From Bacillus luti (lineage in GTDB: Bacteria; Bacillota; Bacilli; Bacillales; Bacillaceae_G), in the NCBI RefSeq assembly GCF_001884105.1, contig NZ_MACI01000033.1, forward strand, positions 1 to 48,432: a stretch of DNA of 48,432 nt, read 5' to 3'. The notes under the pieces are model-generated. The model ran no database searches and had not been told where the DNA came from. It saw only the letters and a list, made by a program, of their open reading frames with translations. Every line of letters starts with the position of its first letter. The stretch's first letter is position 1. The position numbers and the translations under genes were made by a program. Shown piece after piece: positions 20,443 through 29,958 of this stretch.

Positions 20443-21903
20443 TTAACGCTCTGTTTGTTTTGCCTCTTCCCATAAAACATCTAACTGTTCTAATGATAAA
20501 TCTTGCATTTCTTTATTCATTTCAGCTACTTTTGCTTCCATGTATAAAAAACGACCGCTAAATTTTTCATTAGTTGAACGTAACGCCTCTTCTGGGTCTA
20601 TTTTATAATGACGAGCTATATTGACAAACGCAAATAATAAATCGCCAAATTCACCTAACATCTTTTCATCATCCATGTTTACAACTTCTTGTTGGAATTC
20701 TTGCCATTCTTCTACAGCTTTCTCTATCATCGGCTGTACATCAGCCCAATCGAACCCTACTTTTCCAGCTTTCTTCTGAATTTCATAGGCGCGTAGTAAC
20801 TGCGGCAAACTTTTTGGAACTCCATTTAAAACGGATTCTTTCACAGATCCCTTTTCTTGTTTTTTAATCTCTTCCCAATTAGCAATCACTTCATCAGCAT
20901 TGTTTACATCCGTATTCCCAAATACATGTGGATGGCGACGAACCATTTTCTCAGATAAAGTTCGAATGATATCATCTATAGAGAACCAACCTTCATCCTC
21001 CCCGATTTGAGCATGAAGCATAACTTGTAATAATACATCACCTAGTTCTTCTACTAAATGTTCATCGTCCTCTTCATCAATTGCTTCCAACACTTCATAC
21101 GCTTCCTCAATTAAGTACTTCTTTAAAGATTGATGTGTTTGTTTTTTATCCCATGGACAACCATTTGGTCCACGAAGGTCTGCAATAATTTCTCTAAGTA
21201 CGTCAAACTGTTGATACAAGGACGTACGTTCCTGAACTGGTGGTACATACACACTCGTTAAATTATTCAATTCTGTTTCATGATCTAGCATGTACAACGG
21301 TACCTTTTTAACTTGTTCAAACGACGTTCCTGCAGCTGTTACGATATACACTTCATAATCATCCGGCAACATTTCCATTAATGTTAACTTCACATCTGAA
21401 GCAACGAACGCATCATACACTTGACAAAAGATTAAATGTTGACGTAATTCTAATTGCCCTCTTTCAAATGATGTAGCGTCAATTAATTGGAATCCTTCAA
21501 TCGGATCGATTTTTAGGCTTGCGAACATTGGATCAAGGAAACTTTGTCCACCTTCAATTCGCACTTCAATATTTGCTATTTCGCCTTTTTCCAACAGTAG
21601 CTGAACTGTTCTTTCCGCTACAAGTGGATGCCCTGGAACAGCGTAGATGATTTCTGTACCTTCAGCTCGTTCTAGCAATGTATTCGCAATTGTTTCATAT
21701 ACAATTTCAAATGTATCATGCGCTTCATATACATTGTCAAAAGCCGTATATTGTATACCTTCTTTCTCCAACTCTTCTATAACTGGATGTTCCTTCGTTC
21801 TAACAAACATATGGTCTGCTTCTTTTATCTTTCGATATACACCCATCGTTAGCTGATCTAATTCACCAGCACCTAATCCTAAAATAGTAATGATTCCACT
21901 CAC
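20443..21903 (-). CDS. yabN: MazG-type pyrophosphohydrolase fused to a tetrapyrrole methylase-like domain
   Basis: A 486-aa two-domain protein. Residues 1 to about 220 resemble SAM-dependent tetrapyrrole methylases ([11 protein letters not shown] at 8-18, [13 protein letters not shown]). Residues about 240-480 form a MazG tandem domain with [14 protein letters not shown] and [15 protein letters not shown], carrying the EExxE and ExxD metal ligands. MazG proteins hydrolyse NTPs to NMPs and may clean damaged nucleotides. What the methylase half does here is unknown. The gene lies 14 nt before rqcP and 12 nt after yabM. Confidence 0.93.
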   Translation of the reverse strand: MSGIITILGLGAGELDQLTMGVYRKIKEADHMFVRTKEHPVIEELEKEGIQYTAFDNVYEAHDTFEIVYETIANTLLERAEGTEIIYAVPGHPLVAERTVQLLLEKGEIANIEVRIEGGQSFLDPMFASLKIDPIEGFQLIDATSFERGQLELRQHLIFCQVYDAFVASDVKLTLMEMLPDDYEVYIVTAAGTSFEQVKKVPLYMLDHETELNNLTSVYVPPVQERTSLYQQFDVLREIIADLRGPNGCPWDKKQTHQSLKKYLIEEAYEVLEAIDEEDDEHLVEELGDVLLQVMLHAQIGEDEGWFSIDDIIRTLSEKMVRRHPHVFGNTDVNNADEVIANWEEIKKQEKGSVKESVLNGVPKSLPQLLRAYEIQKKAGKVGFDWADVQPMIEKAVEEWQEFQQEVVNMDDEKMLGEFGDLLFAFVNIARHYKIDPEEALRSTNEKFSGRFLYMEAKVAEMNKEMQDLSLEQLDVLWEEAKQTER

Positions 21904-21915
21904 AACCTGCCACCT

Positions 21916-23517
21916 CTATCCACTCTTCTTCAATGAACCTTCTTTTTTCTCTTGTTTCATAACGGTTCCTAGCTCTTTTTTTGTAAATACACGTAATTTT
22001 AAAATAAAAAACACATATGTTAATCCGCCGATGGCTACACCTAACAGCGCTTCAAGTGTTGCAATTCCTCTATGCTCCGTATCAATTACTAATCCGGACA
22101 TTTGCAACACACGTATAAACATTATTAATACAAATCCCATACCAATACCACTAATAACTACACCTAACATATTCCGCTTATCGATAAGCGATTCCGATAC
22201 AGCTCGCATAAGTAACACACTATTTAGCATTGAAATTACAATTAGCGCAACTAAGGTTGCAATTGCAGCTCCCTTTACACCAAAATACGGCATTAGTATA
22301 TAGTTTAAAGCTAACTTTAAACAACCTCCAAATACAACAAATATTGCTGGTTTTAACATTTGTCCCAACCCTTGTAAAATAGAAGCGGTTGTAATTGACA
22401 ATGAACTAAATAAAATAGATAAAGATAAAATGGATAAAACATCTGATCCATCACTATTTTCAAACAACATAATATTCGTAGGTTGAATAATACAAGTTAA
22501 TCCAATCGCAGCTGCAAATCCAATTACGAATGTTATTTTCATTGCTAACCTTACCTTTTCTTGAATAAAGGCAAGATCTCCTCTTTCCTTAGCTGCTGTA
22601 ATAATTGGAATAAGTGACAACGAGAAAGAAGTTGTCACAACAGTGCCTAATTGCATAAGCGGGATACTTCTGTCATAGACACCTTTTAGTACCTTTGCAC
22701 TTTCGGCTTGTTCTCCCGCCCCAATAAGTAAAGAATAGAAAGAAACAGAATCAGCCATTTGTATAAAAATAAGCACTAAGTTACTAAAACAAATTGCTAA
22801 CCCCTGCCAAAAAAGGATTTTAATTATCCTTCCTTTCCCCCTAATATTTTTCAAACTTGTGAAGAATATAGAACGAAAATCACGACGCATATAAAGTACA
22901 AGTACGATAATCCCAATCAGTCCACCTGCGATTGAACCTAACATAGCACCTGCACCAACTGTATATAAATCAAATCCGTGAGCAATTAGAAATAGGGATA
23001 AAAACACAATAATAGAAACCCGAATGGTTTGTTCTATCACTTGCGAAACAGCCGTTGGCATCATATTATTAAACCCTTGAAAATATCCTCTTGCTACAGA
23101 TAAAAATGGCATCAATATGAATGAAAACGAAATAACACGTAATAATTTATCTAAGTGTATATCGCCCATAGCTATTGCAATTGTTTCAGCGCCAAAGAAC
23201 AATGTAAAAAATCCTACGAAACCAATCCCTAATAAAAACCAAAAAGATACACAAATAATTTCTTCTGCTTCTTTTTGCTTTCCTCGCTCTAATCGTTCTG
23301 CGACCATTTTTGAAATTATAATAGGGAACCCATAAGTAGCTAAAATTAAACAAAATCCATAAAATGGATAAATTTGTTGGTAAATATAAAATCCAATATC
23401 ACCCGCTATATTTTGATATGGAATACGGTAAAAAGCGCTTAATAATTTCGTAATAAAACTTGCGATTGTTAATATAATAGCCCCACGCCAAAAGGCTTGA
23501 TACTTCTTCGCTTCCAT
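21916..23517 (-). CDS. yabM: Polysaccharide/lipid-linked precursor flippase YabM
   Basis: A 533-aa integral membrane protein with about 14 helices, of the MOP superfamily that includes SpoVB, MurJ and O-antigen flippases. The N-terminus (SFITKLLSAFYRIPYQNIAG) and YFQGFNNMMPTAVSQVIEQ are SpoVB/MurJ-like. It probably moves an undecaprenyl-linked sugar across the membrane; the substrate cannot be read from the sequence. ATG at 23517 follows AAAGGAG. It starts its own unit after the spoVT terminator and leads into yabN. Confidence 0.92.
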   Translation of the reverse strand: MEAKKYQAFWRGAIILTIASFITKLLSAFYRIPYQNIAGDIGFYIYQQIYPFYGFCLILATYGFPIIISKMVAERLERGKQKEAEEIICVSFWFLLGIGFVGFFTLFFGAETIAIAMGDIHLDKLLRVISFSFILMPFLSVARGYFQGFNNMMPTAVSQVIEQTIRVSIIVFLSLFLIAHGFDLYTVGAGAMLGSIAGGLIGIIVLVLYMRRDFRSIFFTSLKNIRGKGRIIKILFWQGLAICFSNLVLIFIQMADSVSFYSLLIGAGEQAESAKVLKGVYDRSIPLMQLGTVVTTSFSLSLIPIITAAKERGDLAFIQEKVRLAMKITFVIGFAAAIGLTCIIQPTNIMLFENSDGSDVLSILSLSILFSSLSITTASILQGLGQMLKPAIFVVFGGCLKLALNYILMPYFGVKGAAIATLVALIVISMLNSVLLMRAVSESLIDKRNMLGVVISGIGMGFVLIMFIRVLQMSGLVIDTEHRGIATLEALLGVAIGGLTYVFFILKLRVFTKKELGTVMKQEKKEGSLKKSG

Positions 23518-23552
23518 ACAAGAAAACTCCTTTTTCTATTCTCACCCCTCGT

Positions 23553-23561
23553 ATTATATCA
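23553..23561 (-). promoter_or_regulatory. yabM promoter, extended -10
   Basis: TGATATAAT combines a TGn extension with a perfect TATAAT (23553-23558), about 35 nt upstream of yabM. The -35 region is poor. Confidence 0.55.
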
Positions 23562-23633
23562 TAAAGAAAAAGACAAGCTCCCTTACCTCCATGAGTGATA
23601 ATAAGTTCGTGCGACATTAGAAAATGTTCAACG

Positions 23634-23658
23634 AAAAAAGGTAGCAAAGCGCTACCTT
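23634..23658 (-). terminator. spoVT terminator
   Basis: An 8-bp stem AAGGTAGC with GCTACCTT (23638-23645 and 23651-23658) and T6 on the minus strand, about 90 nt after the spoVT stop. Confidence 0.88.
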
Positions 23659-23748
23659 CATTCAATATACATGTATCTCCAAATAATTGATTTCTCAAAA
23701 AGAAATATCATAATTAGGAAAAATTGCTACTTCTAAAATTATATATTC

Positions 23749-24285
23749 TTACTGTTCCATTTGTTTCGCTAAGAAACTTGCTGCAGTATTGACCGCTTTA
23801 TGCTCTATTTCGCTTATAATAGCTTCTTTTGAAAAAATAATGACAGCTCCAATCGGGTCTCCATTTGCAACGATTGGTCCAACTGTATAAGAATGAACCT
23901 TTTCTGTTACACCATCGATAATGGAAATATCACTTTCATCCGTCATAATAACAGACTTTCGTTCTTCCATCGTTTTTTCAATTAGATCCCCAACACTTTT
24001 ATTTAAGTATTCTTTTTTGGATACACCTGATACTGCGATAATAGAATCTCGATCGCACACAAGCACATTATGTCCTAAACTATCATATAAAGCATCTGCA
24101 TATTCTTTTGCAAAGTCACCTAATTCACTAATTGGAGAATATTTCTTCAAAATTACTTCTCCATCGCGATCAACAAATATTTCTAGTGGGTCTCCTTCTC
24201 GAATACGTAAAGTTCTACGAATTTCCTTCGGGATTACTACCCTGCCTAAATCATCAATTCGACGTACGATTCCAGTTGCTTTCAT
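23749..24285 (-). CDS. spoVT: Stage V sporulation protein T, AbrB-type regulator
   Basis: SpoVT regulates forespore genes of the sigma-G regulon. The 178-aa protein has an AbrB-type swapped-hairpin DNA-binding domain at residues 1-51 (TGIVRRIDDLGRVVIPKEIR), close in sequence to AbrB of this same window, and a GAF-like domain from about 56 to 178. The domain pair and length match SpoVT tetramers. It lies 136 nt after mfd, with a sigma-G-like promoter in that gap. Confidence 0.96.
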   Translation of the reverse strand: MKATGIVRRIDDLGRVVIPKEIRRTLRIREGDPLEIFVDRDGEVILKKYSPISELGDFAKEYADALYDSLGHNVLVCDRDSIIAVSGVSKKEYLNKSVGDLIEKTMEERKSVIMTDESDISIIDGVTEKVHSYTVGPIVANGDPIGAVIIFSKEAIISEIEHKAVNTAASFLAKQMEQ

Positions 24286-24364
24286 TCTAATGCTGCCTCA
24301 CTTTCTACTGATGATCAAAGTGGTGAATTTACCTGTTCATGTAAAAATCACCAACTGTTAGACA

Positions 24365-24393
24365 TAGTATTTTACACATTAGTTCTTCTATGC
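24365..24393 (-). promoter_or_regulatory. Probable sigma-G promoter of spoVT
   Basis: GCATA (24389-24393) and AATACTA (24365-24371) are 17 bp apart, close to the sigma-G consensus. It lies downstream of the mfd stop and gives a leader of about 70 nt. spoVT of B. subtilis is sigma-G dependent. Confidence 0.55.
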
Positions 24394-24421
24394 ACGTCGA
24401 ATTGTATTTTTTTATCTTATA

Positions 24422-27400
24422 TTAGGCATTTATTACTTCTTTTTTTACATCTGGTAAGCCTTTTAATAAATTTTCAGCAATTGTTAACCACTTCGATGTC
24501 TCTAATCCATTCGTTTTCATAACGATTTTCAATTGTGATCCTTCCATTCCAAGACCAATCATACGACCAAAACTATTTCCAAGCATGAATAATTTTCCAC
24601 CATCAATATTTTGGCTGGCTTGTTCAGAGAATAGGATTGTTACTTCAAATTTATTTTGCTTAATCAACTCAATTTGTTCTTTCATTGCCAATACTTTAAT
24701 ATTTGCGATTTGTAATAAATAACCAACCTCTTGTGGGTAATCACCAAATCTATCGATCATTTCTTCCTGTAATTCTTCAATATCCTCGATTGTAGAAACA
24801 CCTCTAAATTGTTTATACATCATAATTTTTTGCTTACTATCTGAAATATAAGCATCTGGTAAATATGCATCTACTTCCAAGTCAATTTCAACATTAACTG
24901 TATTTTCAACCCCATCTGTCCCTCTGCGCTGTTCAATTGCATCTTTTAACATTTGAGAATACAGGTCAAATCCGACAGAATCAATAAATCCATGTTGTTC
25001 TGCCCCTAATAAGTTACCAGCACCACGAATAGATAAGTCCCTCATCGCGATTTTGAAACCAGATCCTAGTTCTGTAAACTCTTTAATTGCTTGCAAACGC
25101 TTCTCTGCAACTTCTGATAACACTTTATCTCGTTTATATGCAAAGTATGCATACGCGACACGATTAGAACGTCCAACACGCCCACGAAGCTGATACAACT
25201 GCGATAAGCCCATACGATCTGCATCAAATACAATTAATGTATTTACATTCGGAATATCTACACCTGTCTCGATAATTGTCGTACTTACAAGAACATCATG
25301 CTGCCCCTCTAAAAACGATAGCATGACAGACTCTAATTCACTTTCGTTCATTTTTCCATGCGCATATGTTACACGAGCATCTGGAACTAACATCGAAATT
25401 TCATCTGCTTTTCTTTCGATATCCTCCACACGGTTATACAGGAAGTAAATCTGACCACCTCTTGCAAGTTCTCGCTCTATCGCTTCTCGCATTAATGCCG
25501 GATTATACTCTACTACATACGTTTGGACTGGGAAACGATTTTCTGGCGGCGTCTCAATAACAGACAAGTCACGCACACCAAGCATAGACATATGGAGTGT
25601 ACGCGGAATCGGAGTTGCCGTTAATGTTAATACGTCAACATTCGCCTTCAATTGTTTAATCTTTTCTTTATGCGTCACACCAAATCTTTGTTCTTCATCA
25701 ATAATAAGAAGACCTAAATCTTTATAAGTAACGTCTTTAGATAAAATACGATGCGTTCCGATTACAATATCCACCGTACCATCTTTTAAGCCTTTAATCG
25801 TTTCGTTTTGCTGTTTTCTCGTACGGAACCTACTTAATAATCCTATATTAATTGGATAATCTTGAAAACGCTCTCGAATTGTTTCATAGTGTTGTTGAGC
25901 CAGGATTGTTGTCGGTACTAAAATCGCAACTTGCTTTTCATCCATAATTGCTTTAAATGCAGCACGAATAGCTACTTCCGTCTTTCCATATCCTACATCA
26001 CCACAAAGAAGCCTATCCATCGGACGTCCGCGTTCCATATCTTTCTTAATTTCTTCAATAGAACGTAACTGATCCTCTGTCTCTTGATACGGGAAAGAAG
26101 ATTCAAATTCTTGTTGTTCTGCCGTATCTGGTGTATACGCATAACCTTTTGAAGCCTCGCGCTCAGCATATAGTTTAATTAGGTCGTCCGCTATGTCTTG
26201 TACAGACTTTTCGACTTTTGTTTTGACTTTCTTCCAATCATTTCCGCCCAATTTATAAACTTTTGGATCCTTACCTTCAGATCCTACATATTTTTGCACT
26301 TGGTCAATTTGTTCAATCGGAACATATAACTTATCATTACCTTGATATTTGATATTCAAATAATCTTTATGAACACCATTAATCTCTAATGTCTCAATAC
26401 CTAAAAATTTACCTATACCATGATTTACATGAACTACATAGTCCCCGACTTTTAATTCTGAATAACTTTTAATACGTTCAGCGTTAGATAACTTTTGCTT
26501 ACGTTGTGATTTCTTAACTTTCTTATGAAAAAGCTCCTTTTCAGTAATGACAACGAACTTTTGCATCGGCATTTCAAATCCTGCATGTAAATCACCTACC
26601 GCAATTTGTAACCTTCCAGGCAATAAGATATCTGTGCCCTCTACAATATCTGCTTCAATATCATAATCACTTAAAATATGTTGTAGTTTTTTTACACGTT
26701 CATCATCTGTTCCAAGCACAACGGTCGTAAAGTGTCCTTCATTCCATCTATCAATTTCAGTTTTTAACAACTGCATCTGCCCATGGAAATCTTGCATCGT
26801 TTTACATGTCACATTCACAATGTTTTGCGGATGTGTGTGTGCTATATGGCGTAAGAATAACGTTAAATATACAAAACTTCTTTTTTTATGATGAAGAAAT
26901 CCCTCAAATGAGTGAGAGAAAGATAAATCTTGAATAATTGTTCCTTCGCCAAGAAGTGATATATACCATTCCGCCTCTTCTGTTTCAAGGTGTGATGCTG
27001 TTTCTTGAATGCGGGAAATCTCATCTAAAATGACAACACCGTCTTCTGGTAAATAATCTATCAGACTAGCAGGTTCTTTATAGAAAATAGATAAATATTT
27101 AAACATTTGTTCTATACTTTGCCCGTTTTTCAACATTTCAATTTCATGACTTACCGTCTCAAGCACTGTAGTCTTTAACTTATCATCAGAAAGTTTTTGC
27201 ATCGTCTTAGTTAAACCTTCTTCAAGATGCTTAATTCCCGATTTCAATTCTTCCTGTGAAAATAAAAACTCTGTTGCTGGACCGAATCTAATACTTTCCT
27301 TTTTATCTTGAGAGCGCTGTTCATCCACGTCAAATAATCGAATAGAATCGACTTCTGTGTCGAAAAATTCAATACGAAATGGTAATTCTTCAGTTAATGG

Positions 27401-27952
27401 ATAAATATCTAATATGCCCCCACGTAAACTGAACTCCCCTGGAGCTTCTACCATCGACTTACGCTCATAGCCGATATGATGTAAAGTGTGCAAGAATGCA
27501 TCTAAATCAATCTCTTGCCCTAGATTGATTTCAATTTGCCTTTGCTTCCACAATTCCTTTATTGGTAAAAACCTACGCAAACCTGCAACTGGCGCTACAA
27601 TAATTCCATTCTCTCCCGCTGCTAAGCGATTTAGCACCTCAATGCGCTGCGCCTTCAATTCTGGACTTGCAACCCCAACTTCTGATGCTATTAATTCATT
27701 TACTGGATATAGCCACACATCTTTTTCACCAAGTAACGCCACTAAATCTTCATGTACTTTTTGTGCTTGGTATAAATTGTGTGTCACAATCAGTTGTGAT
27801 TTTTTTGTTTTTTTATATAAAGCTGCCATTAATAATGAACGAGAAGATGTTGCCATACCTGATACAAGTTGCTCTTTTAAACCATCTTCTAACCCATTAA
27901 TAACCGATTGTATCTCTTCATTTTTATAAAACTGCTCTAATAAACCTATCAT
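24422..27952 (-). CDS. mfd: Transcription-repair coupling factor Mfd
   Basis: Mfd pushes stalled RNA polymerase off DNA lesions and recruits UvrA. From ATG at 27952 it is 1176 aa. UvrB-like modules fill the N-terminal third, the RNA polymerase-interaction domain is near 490-550 (KVGDYVVHVNHGIGKFLG), and the translocase has Walker A GDVGYGKTE (651-659) and DEEQ (752-755), then the QLRGRVGRSN motif VI. AGAGGAG lies 8 nt before the chosen start; the frame stays open another 31 codons but without a site. It follows fin and its terminator. Confidence 0.97.
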   Translation of the reverse strand: MIGLLEQFYKNEEIQSVINGLEDGLKEQLVSGMATSSRSLLMAALYKKTKKSQLIVTHNLYQAQKVHEDLVALLGEKDVWLYPVNELIASEVGVASPELKAQRIEVLNRLAAGENGIIVAPVAGLRRFLPIKELWKQRQIEINLGQEIDLDAFLHTLHHIGYERKSMVEAPGEFSLRGGILDIYPLTEELPFRIEFFDTEVDSIRLFDVDEQRSQDKKESIRFGPATEFLFSQEELKSGIKHLEEGLTKTMQKLSDDKLKTTVLETVSHEIEMLKNGQSIEQMFKYLSIFYKEPASLIDYLPEDGVVILDEISRIQETASHLETEEAEWYISLLGEGTIIQDLSFSHSFEGFLHHKKRSFVYLTLFLRHIAHTHPQNIVNVTCKTMQDFHGQMQLLKTEIDRWNEGHFTTVVLGTDDERVKKLQHILSDYDIEADIVEGTDILLPGRLQIAVGDLHAGFEMPMQKFVVITEKELFHKKVKKSQRKQKLSNAERIKSYSELKVGDYVVHVNHGIGKFLGIETLEINGVHKDYLNIKYQGNDKLYVPIEQIDQVQKYVGSEGKDPKVYKLGGNDWKKVKTKVEKSVQDIADDLIKLYAEREASKGYAYTPDTAEQQEFESSFPYQETEDQLRSIEEIKKDMERGRPMDRLLCGDVGYGKTEVAIRAAFKAIMDEKQVAILVPTTILAQQHYETIRERFQDYPINIGLLSRFRTRKQQNETIKGLKDGTVDIVIGTHRILSKDVTYKDLGLLIIDEEQRFGVTHKEKIKQLKANVDVLTLTATPIPRTLHMSMLGVRDLSVIETPPENRFPVQTYVVEYNPALMREAIERELARGGQIYFLYNRVEDIERKADEISMLVPDARVTYAHGKMNESELESVMLSFLEGQHDVLVSTTIIETGVDIPNVNTLIVFDADRMGLSQLYQLRGRVGRSNRVAYAYFAYKRDKVLSEVAEKRLQAIKEFTELGSGFKIAMRDLSIRGAGNLLGAEQHGFIDSVGFDLYSQMLKDAIEQRRGTDGVENTVNVEIDLEVDAYLPDAYISDSKQKIMMYKQFRGVSTIEDIEELQEEMIDRFGDYPQEVGYLLQIANIKVLAMKEQIELIKQNKFEVTILFSEQASQNIDGGKLFMLGNSFGRMIGLGMEGSQLKIVMKTNGLETSKWLTIAENLLKGLPDVKKEVINA

Positions 27953-28023
27953 TTTCAAAACTCCTCTCAACATAAAGAGCAAGCCACTATATTTTATGCA
28001 AATATTTCGGAAAAAGAAAACAG

Positions 28024-28048
28024 AAAAATGCTTTGGACATGCCAAAGC
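28024..28048 (-). terminator. fin terminator
   Basis: GCTTTGG with CCAAAGC (28030-28036 and 28042-28048) around a 5-nt loop, followed by an A and T5 on the minus strand, 10 nt after the fin stop. Confidence 0.85.
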
Positions 28049-28057
28049 GACAACATT

Positions 28058-28282
28058 TTATTGTAGAAATTTTTCATATTCATAATACTCTGGATAAGAT
28101 GCGAGCGTTTCTTGACACGATTCACAAATCGTTTTTATATATATATTTCCATTCTCATGAAAACGAATCATCTCTACTACTTCTTGCTCTGTTAGTTGAA
28201 ATAAAACGTCGCTATATACTTTTTCTGCGGTAACGGAGCCTACATTGCTCCCACAATGTCTGCAATAATAATACCCTTCCAT
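28058..28282 (-). CDS. fin: Anti-sigma-F factor Fin
   Basis: Fin binds sigma-F in the forespore and helps the switch to sigma-G. The 74-aa protein has two Cys pairs, C7-x2-C10 (YYCRHCG) and C53-x2-C56 (ICESCQ), forming a zinc site. It lies between pth and mfd, where B. subtilis has yabK (fin). GGAGG is 5 nt upstream of the ATG, and a sigma-F/G type promoter stands in the gap after pth. Confidence 0.93.
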   Translation of the reverse strand: MEGYYYCRHCGSNVGSVTAEKVYSDVLFQLTEQEVVEMIRFHENGNIYIKTICESCQETLASYPEYYEYEKFLQ

Positions 28283-28310
28283 ACTAGCCTCCTAAATATC
28301 TAATTACTAC

Positions 28311-28340
28311 TAGTATGGGTGAAAATAAAATAAAATATTC
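28311..28340 (-). promoter_or_regulatory. Sigma-F/sigma-G type promoter of fin
   Basis: The -10 CATACTA (28311-28317) is an exact sigma-G match, and GAATA (28336-28340) lies 18 bp upstream, one change from the consensus. Sigma-F and sigma-G promoters overlap in sequence, so the two cannot be told apart here. Either fits the forespore role of Fin. Confidence 0.7.
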
Positions 28341-28352
28341 CCAATCATGCCC

Positions 28353-28913
28353 TTAACTATTGAAAGTATTCATAATTTGAAGAAAGGGTTTTTTTAACCA
28401 TTCTTCACATGCATCCGCTGCTTTTTCAATAGAATGATTAACATCTGGGATTTCTTCAGATGTAAAACGTGCTAATACGTAATCTACTACCTTCATTCCA
28501 TTTTTCGGACGATCAATTCCCATACGGATACGTTGAAATTCTTGTGTTCCTAAATGTGAAATTGTTGATTTCACACCATTATGTCCACCAGCACTTCCTT
28601 TCATACGAAGACGTAATTTACCTACAGGGATATCTAAATCATCGTACAACACAACGAAGTCCTCAACGTCAATCTTGTAGTAATCCATGAGTGGTCGAAT
28701 GCTTTCCCCAGATAAATTCATATATGTAAGCGGCTTTAATAATATTACTTTTTCTCCATTAACAAATCCTGCACCAAATACCCCTTTAAATTTTTGTTCA
28801 TTTAAAGAAATATTCCAACGCTTTGCAAGTTCATCAATCGCCATAAATCCAATATTATGCCTTGTTAATTCATATTCTCTACCTGGGTTCCCAAGTCCTA
28901 CTATCAATTTCAT
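28353..28913 (-). CDS. pth: Peptidyl-tRNA hydrolase
   Basis: Pth releases tRNA from peptidyl-tRNAs that drop off the ribosome. The 186-aa protein has GLGNPG (6-11), the catalytic His19 in LTRHNIGF, Asn in TYMNLSG, Asp in YDDLDIP, and GSAGGHNG. In B. subtilis the same gene was found as spoVC. It comes 73 nt after prs and a palindromic hairpin; the ctc gene found between these two in B. subtilis is not here. Confidence 0.97.
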   Translation of the reverse strand: MKLIVGLGNPGREYELTRHNIGFMAIDELAKRWNISLNEQKFKGVFGAGFVNGEKVILLKPLTYMNLSGESIRPLMDYYKIDVEDFVVLYDDLDIPVGKLRLRMKGSAGGHNGVKSTISHLGTQEFQRIRMGIDRPKNGMKVVDYVLARFTSEEIPDVNHSIEKAADACEEWLKKPFLQIMNTFNS

Positions 28914-28945
28914 TCTTGTACCAACTACTTTCTTTTTTCGATACG

Positions 28946-28974
28946 AAAAGACGTAACCAAGCTTGGTTACGTCT
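28946..28974 (-). terminator. Palindromic terminator after prs
   Basis: A perfect 26-nt palindrome (28949-28974, arms AGACGTAACC and GGTTACGTCT around AAGCTT) is followed by only four T residues on the minus strand, so termination may be partial and pth may be reached by read-through. Confidence 0.75.
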
Positions 28975-28986
28975 CATTCTATCCAA

Positions 28987-29940
28987 TTAATTGAATAATA
29001 CACTTACAGATTCTTCTTCGTATACACGAATGATTGCTTCTCCGATTAATGGAGCAACTGAAAGTTCATGTACTTTGTCGATTTTCTTCTCTTCTGGTAA
29101 TACGATAGAGTTTGTTACAACTAACTCTTTAATATTTGAATTTTGAATACGCTCAATTGCTGGACCAGATAATACTGGGTGCGTACAGCAAGCATATACT
29201 TCAGAAGCACCGTTCTCTACAAGAGCGTTTGCTGCTAATGTAATTGTACCAGCTGTATCAATGATGTCATCAATTAAAATCGCTGTTTTACCTTCAATAT
29301 TACCGATAATGTTCATTACCTCTGATACGTTCGGGCGAGGACGACGCTTATCAATAATAGCAATTGGTGCTTTTAGGCGATCTGCCATTTTTCGAGCACG
29401 AGTTACACCACCGTGGTCAGGAGACACGATTACGATATCTTTAAGACCTTTTGTTTCAAAGTAATCCGAAAGAATCGGTACACCCATTAAGTGGTCGATT
29501 GGGATATCAAAGAACCCTTGAATTTGTGGAGCATGTAAATCTAGAGTGATTACACGAGTTGCACCTGCTGTTTCAAGCAAGTTTGCTACAAGTTTCGATG
29601 TAATTGGTTCACGAGAACGCGCTTTACGGTCTTGACGCGCATAACCATAGTAAGGAATAACAATATTAATTGTTTTTGCAGATGCACGTTTTAATGCATC
29701 GATCATAATAAGTAATTCCATGATATGTTCGTTTACTGGGAAGCTTGTAGATTGAATAATGAATACATCGCAACCACGGATACTTTCTTCAATGTTAATT
29801 TGAACTTCTCCATCACTAAAACGATCAACAGAACATTTTCCTAGTCCTACTCCAATATGCTTTGCGATTTGCTCAGCAAGTTCCTTATTAGAGTTTAAAG
29901 AGAATACTTTCAAATTAGAATTTAGATATTGAGTCGACAT
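28987..29940 (-). CDS. prs: Ribose-phosphate pyrophosphokinase (PRPP synthase)
   Basis: Prs makes PRPP from ribose 5-phosphate and ATP, feeding purine, pyrimidine, His, Trp and NAD synthesis. The 317-aa protein has DLHAPQ (134-139), [15 protein letters not shown], the flexible-loop region [12 protein letters not shown], and the PRPP loop [12 protein letters not shown] (221-232). It is a class I enzyme by length and motifs. It lies 18 nt after glmU with GGAGGG upstream, so glmU and prs form one unit. PurR, which senses PRPP, is encoded a few genes upstream. Confidence 0.98.
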   Translation of the reverse strand: MSTQYLNSNLKVFSLNSNKELAEQIAKHIGVGLGKCSVDRFSDGEVQINIEESIRGCDVFIIQSTSFPVNEHIMELLIMIDALKRASAKTINIVIPYYGYARQDRKARSREPITSKLVANLLETAGATRVITLDLHAPQIQGFFDIPIDHLMGVPILSDYFETKGLKDIVIVSPDHGGVTRARKMADRLKAPIAIIDKRRPRPNVSEVMNIIGNIEGKTAILIDDIIDTAGTITLAANALVENGASEVYACCTHPVLSGPAIERIQNSNIKELVVTNSIVLPEEKKIDKVHELSVAPLIGEAIIRVYEEESVSVLFN

Positions 29941-29958
29941 CTAGATTAACCCTCCACA

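Noticed and set aside
23399-23698. 99-codon open frame on the minus strand upstream of and overlapping yabM
   Set aside because: It overlaps yabM out of frame, runs through the yabM promoter and spoVT terminator, and has no recognisable domain.
27486-27929. 147-codon plus-strand frame opposite mfd (and similar frames opposite ftsH, spoVT and yabM)
   Set aside because: These mirror strongly conserved minus-strand genes, with no domain, ribosome site or promoter on the plus strand.
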